Made by a program: the position numbers and the translations under genes
Shown here: positions 45,355-54,654 of the stretch, piece after piece
How the letters are laid out: every line of letters begins with the position of its first letter
Numbering within the stretch: position 1 is the first letter of the stretch
The notes under the pieces: model-generated
Told to the model about the DNA's origin: nothing
What the model saw: the letters and a program-made list of their open reading frames with translations, nothing else
Databases searched by the model: none
DNA from: Dyadobacter sp. CY261
GTDB taxonomy: Bacteria; Bacteroidota; Bacteroidia; Cytophagales; Spirosomataceae
Length of the DNA stretch: 64,000 nt
Assembly: GCF_021440085.1 (NCBI RefSeq)
Contig: NZ_JAKCPW010000001.1
Coordinates: 1,178,001 to 1,242,000, forward strand
Reading direction: 5' to 3'

Positions 45355-45675
45355 ATGGAAAAGAAGAGCAGGCAATCAGAGGAGAGTTCAGCGTTGTTCA
45401 CGCATCAATTGGTCACTTTGGCGGACCTGGAGAAATTTAAGGAGCAAATGCTATCTGAAATGAGAAGGCTGCTTGCAGGTGGAGGCACTCAGCAATACAA
45501 GCAATGGCTCAAATCTCGGGAGGTACGAAAGCTACTTAATGTATCGCCCGGCAAGCTGCATGCCATGCGTGCGAGTCGTCAACTCACCTTTATGCGTATC
45601 GGCGGCGTGATTTATTACGACCGGGCAGACATCGACAAAATGTTCGAAAAATTTAAAACCACTGCGGTCAAATGA
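45355..45675 (+). CDS. Excisionase-like helix-turn-helix protein
   Basis: A 106-residue protein starting MEKKSRQSEE. After a short coiled segment, WLKSREVRKLLNVSPGKLHA then RQLTFMRIGGVIYYDRADID shows the winged-helix pattern of MerR/excisionase-like (HTH_17) proteins. In Bacteroidota mobile elements such proteins promote excision or regulate the element. It is coupled to the next small gene by a 4-base overlap (ATGA). The integrase is 16 kb away. Confidence 0.75.
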   Translation: MEKKSRQSEESSALFTHQLVTLADLEKFKEQMLSEMRRLLAGGGTQQYKQWLKSREVRKLLNVSPGKLHAMRASRQLTFMRIGGVIYYDRADIDKMFEKFKTTAVK

Positions 45676-45893
45676 AGCGCGAACTGTGCTCGGCTGGTTA
45701 TGGAGGCCAGTGTCCCCCTGACGAGACATACGTCAGGGTTTATTTTTTACAGCAAGGATCCACAATCATCGAAGCAGTCAAATTTTTCGGTCATTACACA
45801 GCAAAAGGGTGGTTAAATCCTAATGGCCACCGGCTCAAAAACTGGAAAAGGCTTGCCTGGACGTGGATATTTAACCGACAGCTATTCTGTTAA
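45672..45893 (+). CDS. Small protein coupled to the excisionase-like gene
   Basis: A 73-residue product ending VKFFGHYTAKGWLNPNGHRL and KNWKRLAWTWIF. This aromatic tail (F..HY..KGW...G..+K.W+.A...W) is like the C-terminal end of replication or primase-associated proteins found on Bacteroidota mobile elements. ATGA overlap with the upstream gene argues that it is translated. It may be the truncated remainder of a longer protein. Confidence 0.5.
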   Translation: MKRELCSAGYGGQCPPDETYVRVYFLQQGSTIIEAVKFFGHYTAKGWLNPNGHRLKNWKRLAWTWIFNRQLFC

Positions 45894-45894
45894 G

Positions 45895-46087
45895 CATTAG
45901 CTTTCTCATAATTCGTTTTAGCTTTCCCGTAGGCGTAGTCCAAAAATCCCTTGATCTGTGAATACGTGCTTTCAGACGGATTGACAACACTGCCGATTGT
46001 CGCAAAAGGAAACTTTTCTTCATTTAGCTACATGAAGAAGTAGTCTCCATTAGCTTCAACGTCGCGTACATTTTCGTATTCGCTTGA
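45895..46087 (-). pseudogene. Flavoprotein-like remnant
   Basis: The minus-strand frame reads VEANGDYFFM, a TAG stop, then LNEEKFPFATIGSVVNPSES and ends with QIKGFLDYAYGKAKTNYEKA. The in-frame stop at 46029 and the lack of any upstream domain show a decayed gene. The pattern resembles the end of a flavodoxin/oxidoreductase-type protein, though I cannot name it. Confidence 0.45.
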
Positions 46088-46221
46088 GATGCGGTTTCTT
46101 ATTTCTGTCAGTTGCATGAATAGGATATTTTGGGGATGCGAAGTTGCTCTGCCAAGGTTACTTTTGCAAGTAGTTATCCCTATGTTCCTTAGGGATGAAA
46201 AGTATAGTAGTATTGGTATAC

Positions 46222-46437
46222 AACTTGCTATGATCAAACAAAAAGAAGAAATACAAATGAGGAATGTCCGTTTCAAGCGGCAATGGATCTTATTTCAGGA
46301 AAATGGAAGATGTTGATCATTAACACGCTGATGCTCGGTACCCTGCATTTCAAACAACTTGAACGCGCAATCAGCGGCATCAATACGTATGCTGGTAAAG
46401 GAATTGAAGTTACTTGAATCGAAAGAGAAAAACCCCT
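46222..46437 (+). pseudogene. HxlR-family regulator, frameshifted and truncated
   Basis: One frame gives CPFQAAMDLISGKWKMLIIN and LHFKQLERAISGINT, the winged-helix core of HxlR regulators. After that point the continuation (MLVKELKLLESKEKNP) is in another frame, so a frameshift lies near 46387. The start is also out of frame (ATG AT 46210). A divergent oxidoreductase gene is the usual partner of HxlR regulators and its remnant lies just to the left. Confidence 0.7.
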
Positions 46438-46744
46438 AAATTTTCGCTGAGGGGTTATCATACTGCAACCGAAGTAGAATCCAAAGACATACGTAAATAA
46501 CTTGTCGCCAGGCAGCATGATACTAGTGAGTAACGTGCAAAGAAAATTTGGTTACCGCGCGGGAGAGTTTCGATCCTCGCATGTGGATGGCTATCTGACA
46601 AGCGTCTTGTCTTTACTTGCCGTGGTATTCAGTGGGGAAGTAAACTAAGTTTAAGGATATGCACTTACTTTGGGGTTTGCTCTGAAAATCATTAAATAGA
46701 TTGTGTGAAATAATTATGTATAGCGCTCACTTTGAAAATTTTTT

Positions 46745-48199
46745 ATGGTTTGCACCTCTGTTAAGACGGCTTGTGTTGTGCTAGTTGTTTCCGCGGGTTT
46801 TTCTTTGAATAGGTTTTTATCCAAAAGATTGTTTTGGCCTTGTTCTGCACTGCTAATTTTAGCGCTCTATTCTTGTAAAAAAAAGGAGAAAATTGAGCCC
46901 GAGGCAGCCAAAATCAACTTTATAACAAGGGCCAGCGCAAAAGACGCCAATGTTCGAGTCGATACCCTATTGGGATTCATACAGGTGGAACTGCCGACAA
47001 ACTATTTAAGGGATAGCATAGATCTGATCCTGTCGCTTCCTCAGGGCGTTGGAACGGGCCCTTCTCTGATTGACACTGATAGCTCCAAAGTATTCCTTAG
47101 CTATAATTTCGAAGGAAAGCAGCCTAGGGAGGTTCCTCTCTATCAATCGGATGGTACAAAAGTTCGTTTTAAATACTTTAAAGTCTTTGTCAGACATTTG
47201 GGACCTCTAAAAGCTACTACCCAGGAAAAATACATTTATTTTAACGCTCTCGCCCAGGACAGTGGGCCTGTTGACGACGGATACATTAAATTTCGTTTGG
47301 AATCCGGTCTTGGATCTATACCTGACTCACCTTCTGATACCAGCCGGCTGATTCCTATTATACGGGAAGTGGCCAAGAATATCACAATTAATGGTTACTA
47401 TGACGAAGCGTATGGCACCGTTGGCTTTGAGGGGATCTCTCCTTTTTTGGGGTCCCAAAATGTCAAAATCGGATTTTCCTACGGGCAGAAAACTTACCTA
47501 TATCCCGACCCTATTGAAGTACTCAGGGCTCCTCCTAGCGCTAAAATTGATCTAAATTACAAAAGTTTTAAATTCTTAAAATACCGGGAAACCGTGAACG
47601 TGGGTGGTGGTTTTTTTCTCCTGGATTCCAAATACAATTTGGAATTTTCACGTCCAGGTCTTAACCGTCCTATATCCATCACCGCAAGACGTGTTAACCA
47701 TCATAATTTACAAATAGAAATCCCCGAAAGTATTCCCGCAGGAGCTTATAAGGTAAGTTCCTTTGAGGATGGAAAGGGAATGTCACATTCAATCTATCAT
47801 GTTTCAAGTGACGCCTCGGCCAGAAGTATACACTATATATGGAAAGAAGACTGGAGATGCCCATCTCAAAATTTTGTTGATCTTCCACCAGAGGAGGTAA
47901 AAGTCGCGCGAGGGGGGTATGTAAATGTCAATCCGTTTCCGCTTATTGTTCAAAATAGAAACATATCATTTGATCCAAAGAAGTTCACATTCAAACTTGT
48001 TTTACGCAGTCAGGGTCGAGAATTTAGCATTCAACCGGACGCCCGCGCAGACGAATGTTATGGTGATGAGTCCTTGTATATGTACTACGGACGGTACCTT
48101 ATTCCCCACGAAATCACACCAGGACTTTATGAAGTAATCCTAATGGATGCAGCTGGCAAGCCTTCGCTCGCATCTTGGCAAAAAATCTTAATAATATAG
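46745..48199 (+). CDS. Large predicted lipoprotein, IPT/beta-sandwich type
   Basis: A 484-residue exported protein with a lipobox (LALYSCKKK, Cys ~44) after a hydrophobic stretch; the first ~25 residues before it are unusual and the real start may be later. The rest is beta-rich with repeated strands (IGFSYGQKTYLYP, VNVGGGFFLLDSKYNLEF, ISFDPKKFTFKLVL) as in multidomain surface lipoproteins of Bacteroidota. No catalytic motif is visible. The next gene begins 2 bases later, so the two are co-transcribed. Confidence 0.6.
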   Translation: MVCTSVKTACVVLVVSAGFSLNRFLSKRLFWPCSALLILALYSCKKKEKIEPEAAKINFITRASAKDANVRVDTLLGFIQVELPTNYLRDSIDLILSLPQGVGTGPSLIDTDSSKVFLSYNFEGKQPREVPLYQSDGTKVRFKYFKVFVRHLGPLKATTQEKYIYFNALAQDSGPVDDGYIKFRLESGLGSIPDSPSDTSRLIPIIREVAKNITINGYYDEAYGTVGFEGISPFLGSQNVKIGFSYGQKTYLYPDPIEVLRAPPSAKIDLNYKSFKFLKYRETVNVGGGFFLLDSKYNLEFSRPGLNRPISITARRVNHHNLQIEIPESIPAGAYKVSSFEDGKGMSHSIYHVSSDASARSIHYIWKEDWRCPSQNFVDLPPEEVKVARGGYVNVNPFPLIVQNRNISFDPKKFTFKLVLRSQGREFSIQPDARADECYGDESLYMYYGRYLIPHEITPGLYEVILMDAAGKPSLASWQKILII

Positions 48200-48201
48200 G
48201 T

Positions 48202-48654
48202 ATGTACTGGGAAGAAAAAATAGATCTTTTAGCAAGACAGGTGGGGCCCGCAGGCTTAAACCGACATTTCACGGATTGGACCGAGATACTAAGACGCTTG
48301 GAAGATCGATTCGTAGCTGTAAATGGCCCAAGTCACCGATTCTCCAATTGGCCTGAAACATTGAAGTCCCCCATTTTAATTCGAACTACGGATTGGAAAG
48401 CAATCAGCCAAGAAATTGATAGATTGGATCCGGAGTGCAATTATTGGGCAATTTTTGTTCGAGGGGATTACTCTACGGGAAAGCATGTAGTGTTCGAGTG
48501 CAAGCCATCTGTTATTAAGGCAATCCTGGCAATCACCCAGGGTGATTTTTATATTGGCGAGAAAAAATACAATTGGCTTGTCCACTTTAAACAGACGACA
48601 GACGAAAGAGTTTCCCTGATAAAATCGGGTAGATCTGAGACCCCGCTTGGGTGA
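48202..48654 (+). CDS. Small cytosolic protein paired with the lipoprotein
   Basis: A 150-residue soluble protein starting MYWEEKIDLLARQ, two bases after the lipoprotein stop. Its end (ITQGDFYIGEKKYNWLVHF) has the FYI..KKY.WL pattern that I associate with a small DUF6756-type family seen near toxin-immunity loci; this is a weak assignment. Lacking a signal peptide, it would act in the cytosol. The function is unknown. Confidence 0.5.
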   Translation: MYWEEKIDLLARQVGPAGLNRHFTDWTEILRRLEDRFVAVNGPSHRFSNWPETLKSPILIRTTDWKAISQEIDRLDPECNYWAIFVRGDYSTGKHVVFECKPSVIKAILAITQGDFYIGEKKYNWLVHFKQTTDERVSLIKSGRSETPLG

Positions 48655-49013
48655 CGAAACGGAGCCAGGTTTGAGGGTACTCTTTTCTTTGAACAAGGGA
48701 TTCGTGACACCAAATTCAATTAGTCGAGACTCCCCGTCGCTGCGGGTTGCTACATAATCCAGACCAGTTTTATCTTCGCAACAAAACTAGGGACAGGCTC
48801 TTAGTAGTTATTCAACCATATTTTCTAAATAGCAAGACGATGGAAATTACAAGAATAGACAGATGGCAGCGGCCGAGTGAACGCAGGATTGGGCCACAGG
48901 AGTAGTGCGGATTGATCCGCTTTTTTATGCCAACGAAGCAAGGCGCGTCGCATCTGCGCTGGTCACTTTTGAACCCCCGCACACGCGCCCTCTGGAGCAC
49001 TTTTCAGCCGCAC
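48655..49013. other. Gene-free stretch with a possible terminator
   Basis: No gene supported. GCGGAT (48907-48912) and ATCCGC (48915-48920) followed by six T's form a short rightward terminator. Confidence 0.45.
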
Positions 49014-49466
49014 TTAAAATATTGAAAAGGAATCCCTTGATCTCGTAGGGATATCGCCCAGAAATTGTGTTGGAAATGGGCGGAGGAATTCGCGAAACTT
49101 ATAGACTGGAATTTTGTGATCGGCAATCGAGTCTAATTCCTGCGGTGTAGCGTAGAAAAATGATGACCAACCATCTGCCGTGCCAATAAGTAGCGCCCGG
49201 TGCCTTTTGTTGTAGTTTGCATAAAACCGAAACCAGGAGCGTGTTTCGAAAGCACTTACCTCATAGTAATCACGATTTAGAAAATTCTCTTCGACCATTT
49301 CATTTAGCTTCACGATTGCCGGAATGTCTCCGCCGGTGCCTCCAAACCTGTCAGGTTTTGTTGCGGTATAATCCACTTCTGCTGAATTGCTTTTCGAAAC
49401 CTTGGAAACTACAAAAATTATAAGAATGAAAGAGCAGGCGTAAAGAGCTCGATTTATTTTGGTCAT
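49014..49466 (-). CDS. Unknown exported or membrane-anchored protein
   Basis: A 150-residue protein with an N-terminal hydrophobic segment (ALYACSFILIIFVVSKVSKS) that is a signal anchor or signal peptide without a lipobox. The remainder is a small periplasmic domain (VEENFLNRDYYEVSAFETRS, RHRALLIGTADGWSSFFYAT). Not recognised. Stands alone between remnants. Confidence 0.5.
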   Translation of the reverse strand: MTKINRALYACSFILIIFVVSKVSKSNSAEVDYTATKPDRFGGTGGDIPAIVKLNEMVEENFLNRDYYEVSAFETRSWFRFYANYNKRHRALLIGTADGWSSFFYATPQELDSIADHKIPVYKFREFLRPFPTQFLGDIPTRSRDSFSIF

Positions 49467-49501
49467 ATCAACTAATTTTCGAATCGGGACATTACAAACT
49501 T

Positions 49502-49735
49502 AACGTTTTGCGGTCGCTTCTTCCAACTTTTTCAGCAGCTCCACTGGCCACTCGGGAATTACATAATGCTCGCTTTCCAGCGCATAGTTCTTTTCCCCAT
49601 TTCAATAAACAGGTGTTCTAACCATCGTCTGGGTTGCTCCTGAAATTCCTTCTGGAATCGGCTCCGATGCGAGACAGCCTCTGGCGTCCGTGATTATCGG
49701 GGAATTGGCAAGAATATGATCTTTGCGCCCATCGT
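49502..49735 (-). pseudogene. Decayed 3' end of an unknown gene
   Basis: The minus-strand frame reads HILANSPIITDARGCLASEP, PEGISGATQTMVRTPVY, a TGA stop (near 49601), then NGEKNYALESEHYVIPEWPV and ends EEATAKR. The in-frame stop and missing 5' part mark a pseudogene or truncated tail. Lies between the TonB receptor gene and the small gene to the left. Family not identified. Confidence 0.4.
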
Positions 49736-49756
49736 CCGACCGCTTTTTTTGCCTAT

Positions 49757-52129
49757 CTACTTGATGACAAGATTGTAGGTGACAGATGGAACTATGCCAA
49801 ATGGCGTCAAGCCGCTGATTTTATAATACTGGAACGTGGCATAGTCGACGGTTTTGCTAACGGCTGTGAACACGTTTTTCCGATCGTACAGGTTGTGGAC
49901 ACTAAATATCCATGACGCTTCAGTATGTTTTTTGGGCTTTCTGTGAACGATCAACGAAACATCGAGCCGGTGGTAGGCTGGTAGTTTGAATCTGTTGCGT
50001 CCGGGATAGTCGTAGAACAAGGCACCCTGATAGTAAAATGTATTGGAGGGCATCGTAATAGGCGCCCCGCTGTTCAACACAAAATTGGTTGAAAATTCCA
50101 GCCGCCGTTTTGGAAATGCGTACAGACTGGTCACCGAAAGCGCGTGACGGCGATCATCCCTGCCGGGATAAGGCATATCGTGATTGATACCCGCAATTTT
50201 TCTAGTTGTTTTAGATAATGTATAGGCAAACTGGTAGCGAAAACTCCCGGTTAGTTTTGAAACCATAGTCTCTATCCCATACGCAGTACCGTTACCTACC
50301 CTGATCTGGGTTTCGACGGTCTTGTTCACAAAAAGGTCTGCATTGTCGACAAAGTCAATGACCCTGTTCATTCTCTTGAAATATCCTTCGACCGAAAAAC
50401 TGTATCGCCTGTCGACCGTCGAGGAAAAATACCCGATGGATACCTGCCGGGCCCGTTGTGGCTTGATGAAAGTGTTGGATGGAACCCAAATATCTGTCGG
50501 CAATCCGACAGAAGAGTTGGTCAGCAGGTGAGAAAATTGCACGGTTTGATTGAAGCTGGCCTTCAAAGACTGATTTTGGGAAAGTAGCCAGGTGATGCCA
50601 AGCCGGGGTTCAAAACCCGCGTAGGACTTCACGTTCTTTCCCCTTGGGTAGTAGAGCGAATCCGCTATTTCAGTACCGTTCGCGTTTGGATAATATTGTG
50701 TGGAAGGGCCGAGCAGCGTAAACAAACTTTGCCGTACACCTGCCGATACTTTGACAAACCTTCCCAGGCTGAGCTGCCCTTCCAGAAAAACGGAATTGAT
50801 CAGAGAATGTTTCTTAGGTAATTTGAAAGGGTTAACAACCGCCAGAGAATCCAATGCGTCAATCCGGCCAGGCTGATTGTTATTTTTCGTTACCTGCAAC
50901 CCGAAATTGAGTGATAAAAATTTGGAAACAGAATAATCGAATTCCGATTTGAAGTTCAATTCTCTTTGATTGGCATTCCAGTCGAACCGGCGGCCATCGT
51001 CCAGAATCTGGTAATGATAACCATAGGAGCTATATGACACATTACTGGTCATAAACAAGCGATTAGAAAGCAGGCGGTTCCACTGAAAGGAGGCGGTCTT
51101 GTTGCCCCAGTCCATCAGCGTCGCCCCGCTGAGGATGAAATAGTTGAATCTGTCTTGCCCACTGTAGGCAGACAGTGAGAACCTGTTCCTGCCAGACTTG
51201 TCCCCAAAGTTGATTCTCGCATTCAGATCATAAAATTTCACAACATTGTCTGTTCGGAAATCTTTTACTTTGAACGGGAGAATCTCATTTAGCCTCCCCA
51301 GTCCATTGATTACTTTTCCGGCATAGCTGTACCGGCCGGAAACGATAAACGAGCTGACGCCTTTTTTGATGGGTCCTTCTAGCGTTAGTCTGCTGGCAAT
51401 GAGCCCTATGCCCAGTTTTGCCTTGAATTTGTTTTTGTCGCCGTCACGCATCCGGATATCGACCACAGAGGAAAGCCTGTTGCCATATCTTGCCGGCATC
51501 AGACCTTTGTATAATTCCACATCTTTGACCGCATCGGCATTGAAAGTTGAAAAAAAGCCGAGTGCATGGGCCGTGTTATATACTGGGGCGCCATCCAGAA
51601 GAATCAATGTTTGGTCATAGGAGCCGCCTCTGACGGCAATATTGGTTGTAGCCTCACTGGGCGACTTTACACCTGGCAAAAACTGGACAGATTTCAGAAC
51701 GTCGGGCTCTCCCGCAAAAGAAGGTTGTTTCAGGATTTGCTCCATACTCACCCGATGGCGGCCCGATACGATGTCCTGTGAAGGCGACTGGCCGACAACA
51801 CTCACTTCTTCCAGGTTTGTTGAAGAAGGTTGGAGCAATATCGGCAGTTCGGTATTGCCTTTTACTACAACCTTTAAAGACCTGGAATTGTATCCGACAT
51901 ATGATAATGTTAAATAGTAGGTTCCCTTGGGCACTCGCATCGAAAAATGGCCGGATGAATTGGATTGCGCAGTGAATCCCGTCTCCTGCAGGTGCGCAGA
52001 TGCGTTGGGGAGCGTTTCGAGAGACAGGCTATCCTTTATCAGACCCGACAGCGTGAAAGTCTGAGCGTGGACAGTCTGCCCGAATAGGACAAAAAGCAAA
52101 AAGAGCGTAAGCCTGGAAAATTGAATCAT
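49757..52129 (-). CDS. TonB-dependent receptor with carboxypeptidase-like N-terminal domain
   Basis: A 790-residue outer-membrane receptor. A Sec signal (LTLFLLFVLFGQTVHAQ) is followed by a CarboxypepD_reg-like domain (~24-105: FTLSGLIKDSLSLETLPNAS, GTYYLTLSYVGY), a plug (~110-230: LPGVKSPSEATTNIAVRGGS, ILLDGAPVY, YNAD.. DVELYKG) and a 22-strand-type barrel to the C terminus. It takes up a large substrate or siderophore with TonB energy. It forms an operon with the DUF4249-type lipoprotein upstream (31 bases) and a barrel protein gene before that. No anti-sigma system is adjacent. The substrate is unknown. Confidence 0.92.
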   Translation of the reverse strand: MIQFSRLTLFLLFVLFGQTVHAQTFTLSGLIKDSLSLETLPNASAHLQETGFTAQSNSSGHFSMRVPKGTYYLTLSYVGYNSRSLKVVVKGNTELPILLQPSSTNLEEVSVVGQSPSQDIVSGRHRVSMEQILKQPSFAGEPDVLKSVQFLPGVKSPSEATTNIAVRGGSYDQTLILLDGAPVYNTAHALGFFSTFNADAVKDVELYKGLMPARYGNRLSSVVDIRMRDGDKNKFKAKLGIGLIASRLTLEGPIKKGVSSFIVSGRYSYAGKVINGLGRLNEILPFKVKDFRTDNVVKFYDLNARINFGDKSGRNRFSLSAYSGQDRFNYFILSGATLMDWGNKTASFQWNRLLSNRLFMTSNVSYSSYGYHYQILDDGRRFDWNANQRELNFKSEFDYSVSKFLSLNFGLQVTKNNNQPGRIDALDSLAVVNPFKLPKKHSLINSVFLEGQLSLGRFVKVSAGVRQSLFTLLGPSTQYYPNANGTEIADSLYYPRGKNVKSYAGFEPRLGITWLLSQNQSLKASFNQTVQFSHLLTNSSVGLPTDIWVPSNTFIKPQRARQVSIGYFSSTVDRRYSFSVEGYFKRMNRVIDFVDNADLFVNKTVETQIRVGNGTAYGIETMVSKLTGSFRYQFAYTLSKTTRKIAGINHDMPYPGRDDRRHALSVTSLYAFPKRRLEFSTNFVLNSGAPITMPSNTFYYQGALFYDYPGRNRFKLPAYHRLDVSLIVHRKPKKHTEASWIFSVHNLYDRKNVFTAVSKTVDYATFQYYKISGLTPFGIVPSVTYNLVIK

Positions 52130-52159
52130 GAATTGGAGATGATGGCTTATGTAGTAGTT

Positions 52160-53125
52160 CTATCTGACAGTAAAGCGCTTGATAGAGGCGGAAGATGCAT
52201 TGAAAAATCCCAGGGCACCTCCCTTGATGTTGGTTGGAGGAGAAGCTGGTGAGGGGGAATAGGCCCCGCCATCGTTTTGGAAAGCACTGATCAGAACGCT
52301 GTAATAGTCGTACGCTTCTTTTGTAAGTGAATAAAGACAGGCATCGTAAATGACATTCTTTGACAGTGCATAAGTGAAATAACTGGATGAGGTTGTTCCC
52401 AATTTTAGCATGTACCCATCAATGTAGGAGGGCAAATGGTCATCGCTTAGAACTTCATAATTCCAGATACGATCCGGGCTTTCAGAAAAATGAAAGAATG
52501 GTGGTATTTGAATATCAGTATATTGGGGGACGACTGTCACCTTGGGAAGGAAATATTCTTTTACAGATAAATTATTCTGAAAATAGAACAACGGCAGATC
52601 GCCGGAGAATTTGTTTATTCCTCTGTTGATATAAATTGTTGATACAGAGTCAAGTTTTGGAACTGGGGGCATGAAAGCGGTGGCAGTATATTCTTTCTCC
52701 TTAATTTTTACAAAAAGTTGATAGGTTCTGCCTGCTTTGCCGACCAAATCCCTGGAAGTGTAATAACCATAAAAAGGCTCTCGTTGTGCGGAGTCAGGTT
52801 TAAGGGTATCAACCTTGCCAAGGTCATCACGAATTATCACTAGGGCATTCCGAATCGCTTTTGTCCTGTCCCTGGTATAGTTGTTTCCATCCGGCGAAAT
52901 CTCGTAAGGAACAAAGCTGTTCACCGGGTCGCTGTACGTTAATCGGACGTAATTGCCCTGATCTTCCCGGCGGTATTTCTCTTGAAAATCTCTATCATAA
53001 TCTTCATCGGTAAGCACGCCTTCGATGACAACTTTTATTTCGCCCTTTGCAGGCGACAAATTTACCTCCGATACACAAGCCAAAAGGAGGGATTGTATAA
53101 AGAGCAGGGTAATACATTTTTTCAT
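52160..53125 (-). CDS. DUF4249-type lipoprotein
   Basis: A 321-residue lipoprotein (signal MKKCITLLFIQSLLLAC, Cys 17) of the DUF4249 family: EIKVVIEGVLTDED is the usual first strand, and GKAGRTYQLFVKIKEKEYTA the central one. DUF4249 genes are regularly found right before TonB-dependent receptors with a CarboxypepD_reg domain in Bacteroidota and likely form a surface partner. The gene order and a spacing of 31 bases fit. Confidence 0.85.
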   Translation of the reverse strand: MKKCITLLFIQSLLLACVSEVNLSPAKGEIKVVIEGVLTDEDYDRDFQEKYRREDQGNYVRLTYSDPVNSFVPYEISPDGNNYTRDRTKAIRNALVIIRDDLGKVDTLKPDSAQREPFYGYYTSRDLVGKAGRTYQLFVKIKEKEYTATAFMPPVPKLDSVSTIYINRGINKFSGDLPLFYFQNNLSVKEYFLPKVTVVPQYTDIQIPPFFHFSESPDRIWNYEVLSDDHLPSYIDGYMLKLGTTSSSYFTYALSKNVIYDACLYSLTKEAYDYYSVLISAFQNDGGAYSPSPASPPTNIKGGALGFFNASSASIKRFTVR

Positions 53126-53147
53126 TTAATTTGGGTTACTAGGTGAG

Positions 53148-54443
53148 TTATGTGCTGAATGCGAAGCCAACTGTCAGGTTTGCACGCAATCTCAAGATCC
53201 AACGTTCTGGCTGTTTCTCATAGTTGCAGGAGGCGTTTAAATCAACATATCCGTTCTTGAACAGACGTTGCTGAATGCCCAGAAGCGGCCCTGCTCGGAA
53301 ATTCTCGGATTTAATTTTAAATGAGAACTCGCGCAAATTGATTTTGAGAAGGTCGTCCCACCGGCTTGGCCTTGTATGAGTTCCCCTATAAACGGCGTAT
53401 TCTGAGTTGATACCGCCGTAAATGCCAGATAAGGTGCTTCCGACGCTACCAAGTCTCAATTTTCTCCTTTCGTTCATATAAAACCTCGGTTGAATACTGA
53501 TAGTATGGGCCTGCTCCTTGGACTTTGTTTCATATGCATACCATCCGTTATGCCAATCAGTCTTGAAGCGCCCATGTAGATAGTTAAAAGCGTTTTGAAG
53601 ATTCAAATCATATTGAAAATTGAATGATATTGGCGTCCTGCCGAGAAGGACCTCATAAGCGAAGCTTGTGCCAAATGCCTTTTGCAATTTCCCAAATTTG
53701 AGATCAGGGATTTGTATTTTAAAATGCTGATTTACTTGCTGGTCGCAGCGTATTAGATCACAGAGTAAAGGTTTGGCCGTGCGCTTCCAGTCACCCAGCG
53801 CAACACCCAGGTTAATTTCAGTGAACAGGTTCCAGTTCGTGAAAAGATTCTTTTGTTGAAACGGGTCATTTTTTCGCAGGCCGAGCGAAAGATCTAGAAA
53901 TCCGTTATTGAGGAAACGCCTCTGAAAACCGGTTCTAAGTGCCAGCCATTGTCGGTTGTTGGTCGGCAATATAGTGGTGTACTCGATTGCTGCATAGTTA
54001 CCTGTGAAGTTATTCGCACTTCTCCCGGATGCGATTCTTCCCTTCATATCGTAATACCACCGTAGTTGGCCGCCCACAGCTATGTTCTCAAAAATCCAAC
54101 TTAGTGGAATTGCATTGCCAACCAGCGGCACCTGGCCAAAAATACCAATAGAGAATTGTGGCGCAAACTTGTGCTCGTAACTTAGCTGAGCAGCTGAGTT
54201 CTTAAATCCTTTGTCATTGTAGAGCGCGAATGGTGTCGACTGCTGATACTGCGATATCCCAAATTTGAAAATGTTCTTGGTCGGTATTTTGTTCATGAAA
54301 ATATTTTCATACCGATCAATAAACCTGACAGGCGGGAGGGAATCATATTCCTCGGTAAAAATAATCTGGGTGTTTTCCTGGCAAACTGCGTCAACAGCAA
54401 TTACAACACCGACCAGCAGCAAGTACCATTTTATCATGTTCAA
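53148..54443 (-). CDS. Predicted outer-membrane beta-barrel protein
   Basis: A 431-residue exported protein (signal MNMIKWYLLLVGVVIAVDAV, then CQ). The body alternates amphipathic strands and ends with RLRANLTVGFAFST, an aromatic C-terminal strand of outer-membrane barrels. It sits 22 bases before the DUF4249 gene as first gene of the receptor operon. Its function is unknown; it could be a porin-like or assembly partner of the receptor. Confidence 0.65.
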   Translation of the reverse strand: MNMIKWYLLLVGVVIAVDAVCQENTQIIFTEEYDSLPPVRFIDRYENIFMNKIPTKNIFKFGISQYQQSTPFALYNDKGFKNSAAQLSYEHKFAPQFSIGIFGQVPLVGNAIPLSWIFENIAVGGQLRWYYDMKGRIASGRSANNFTGNYAAIEYTTILPTNNRQWLALRTGFQRRFLNNGFLDLSLGLRKNDPFQQKNLFTNWNLFTEINLGVALGDWKRTAKPLLCDLIRCDQQVNQHFKIQIPDLKFGKLQKAFGTSFAYEVLLGRTPISFNFQYDLNLQNAFNYLHGRFKTDWHNGWYAYETKSKEQAHTISIQPRFYMNERRKLRLGSVGSTLSGIYGGINSEYAVYRGTHTRPSRWDDLLKINLREFSFKIKSENFRAGPLLGIQQRLFKNGYVDLNASCNYEKQPERWILRLRANLTVGFAFST

Positions 54444-54654
54444 TTCTTATATTTTAAGAAAGAGGCGCCTCTTCGGCAAAAAGGTTGTATGGATGTCATC
54501 TTTTATTGTCAAAGACAATTCCAGTAACTATCGATTTGTTAAAAACACGTCGGTAAGCATTGATTTATCTGGGAAAACAATCCTTTCCTGATTCTTCCAA
54601 AGGATAGGAATGAAATTGGGTCCCTGATATTCCTAACCGACCGTATAAGTGTCG
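54444..54654. other. Upstream region of the receptor operon
   Basis: No gene; should hold the promoter of the leftward receptor operon. No specific site assigned. Confidence 0.3.

Noticed and set aside
48812..49000. Minus-strand frame of 62 codons
   Set aside because: Overlaps a hairpin terminator and has no protein-like pattern.
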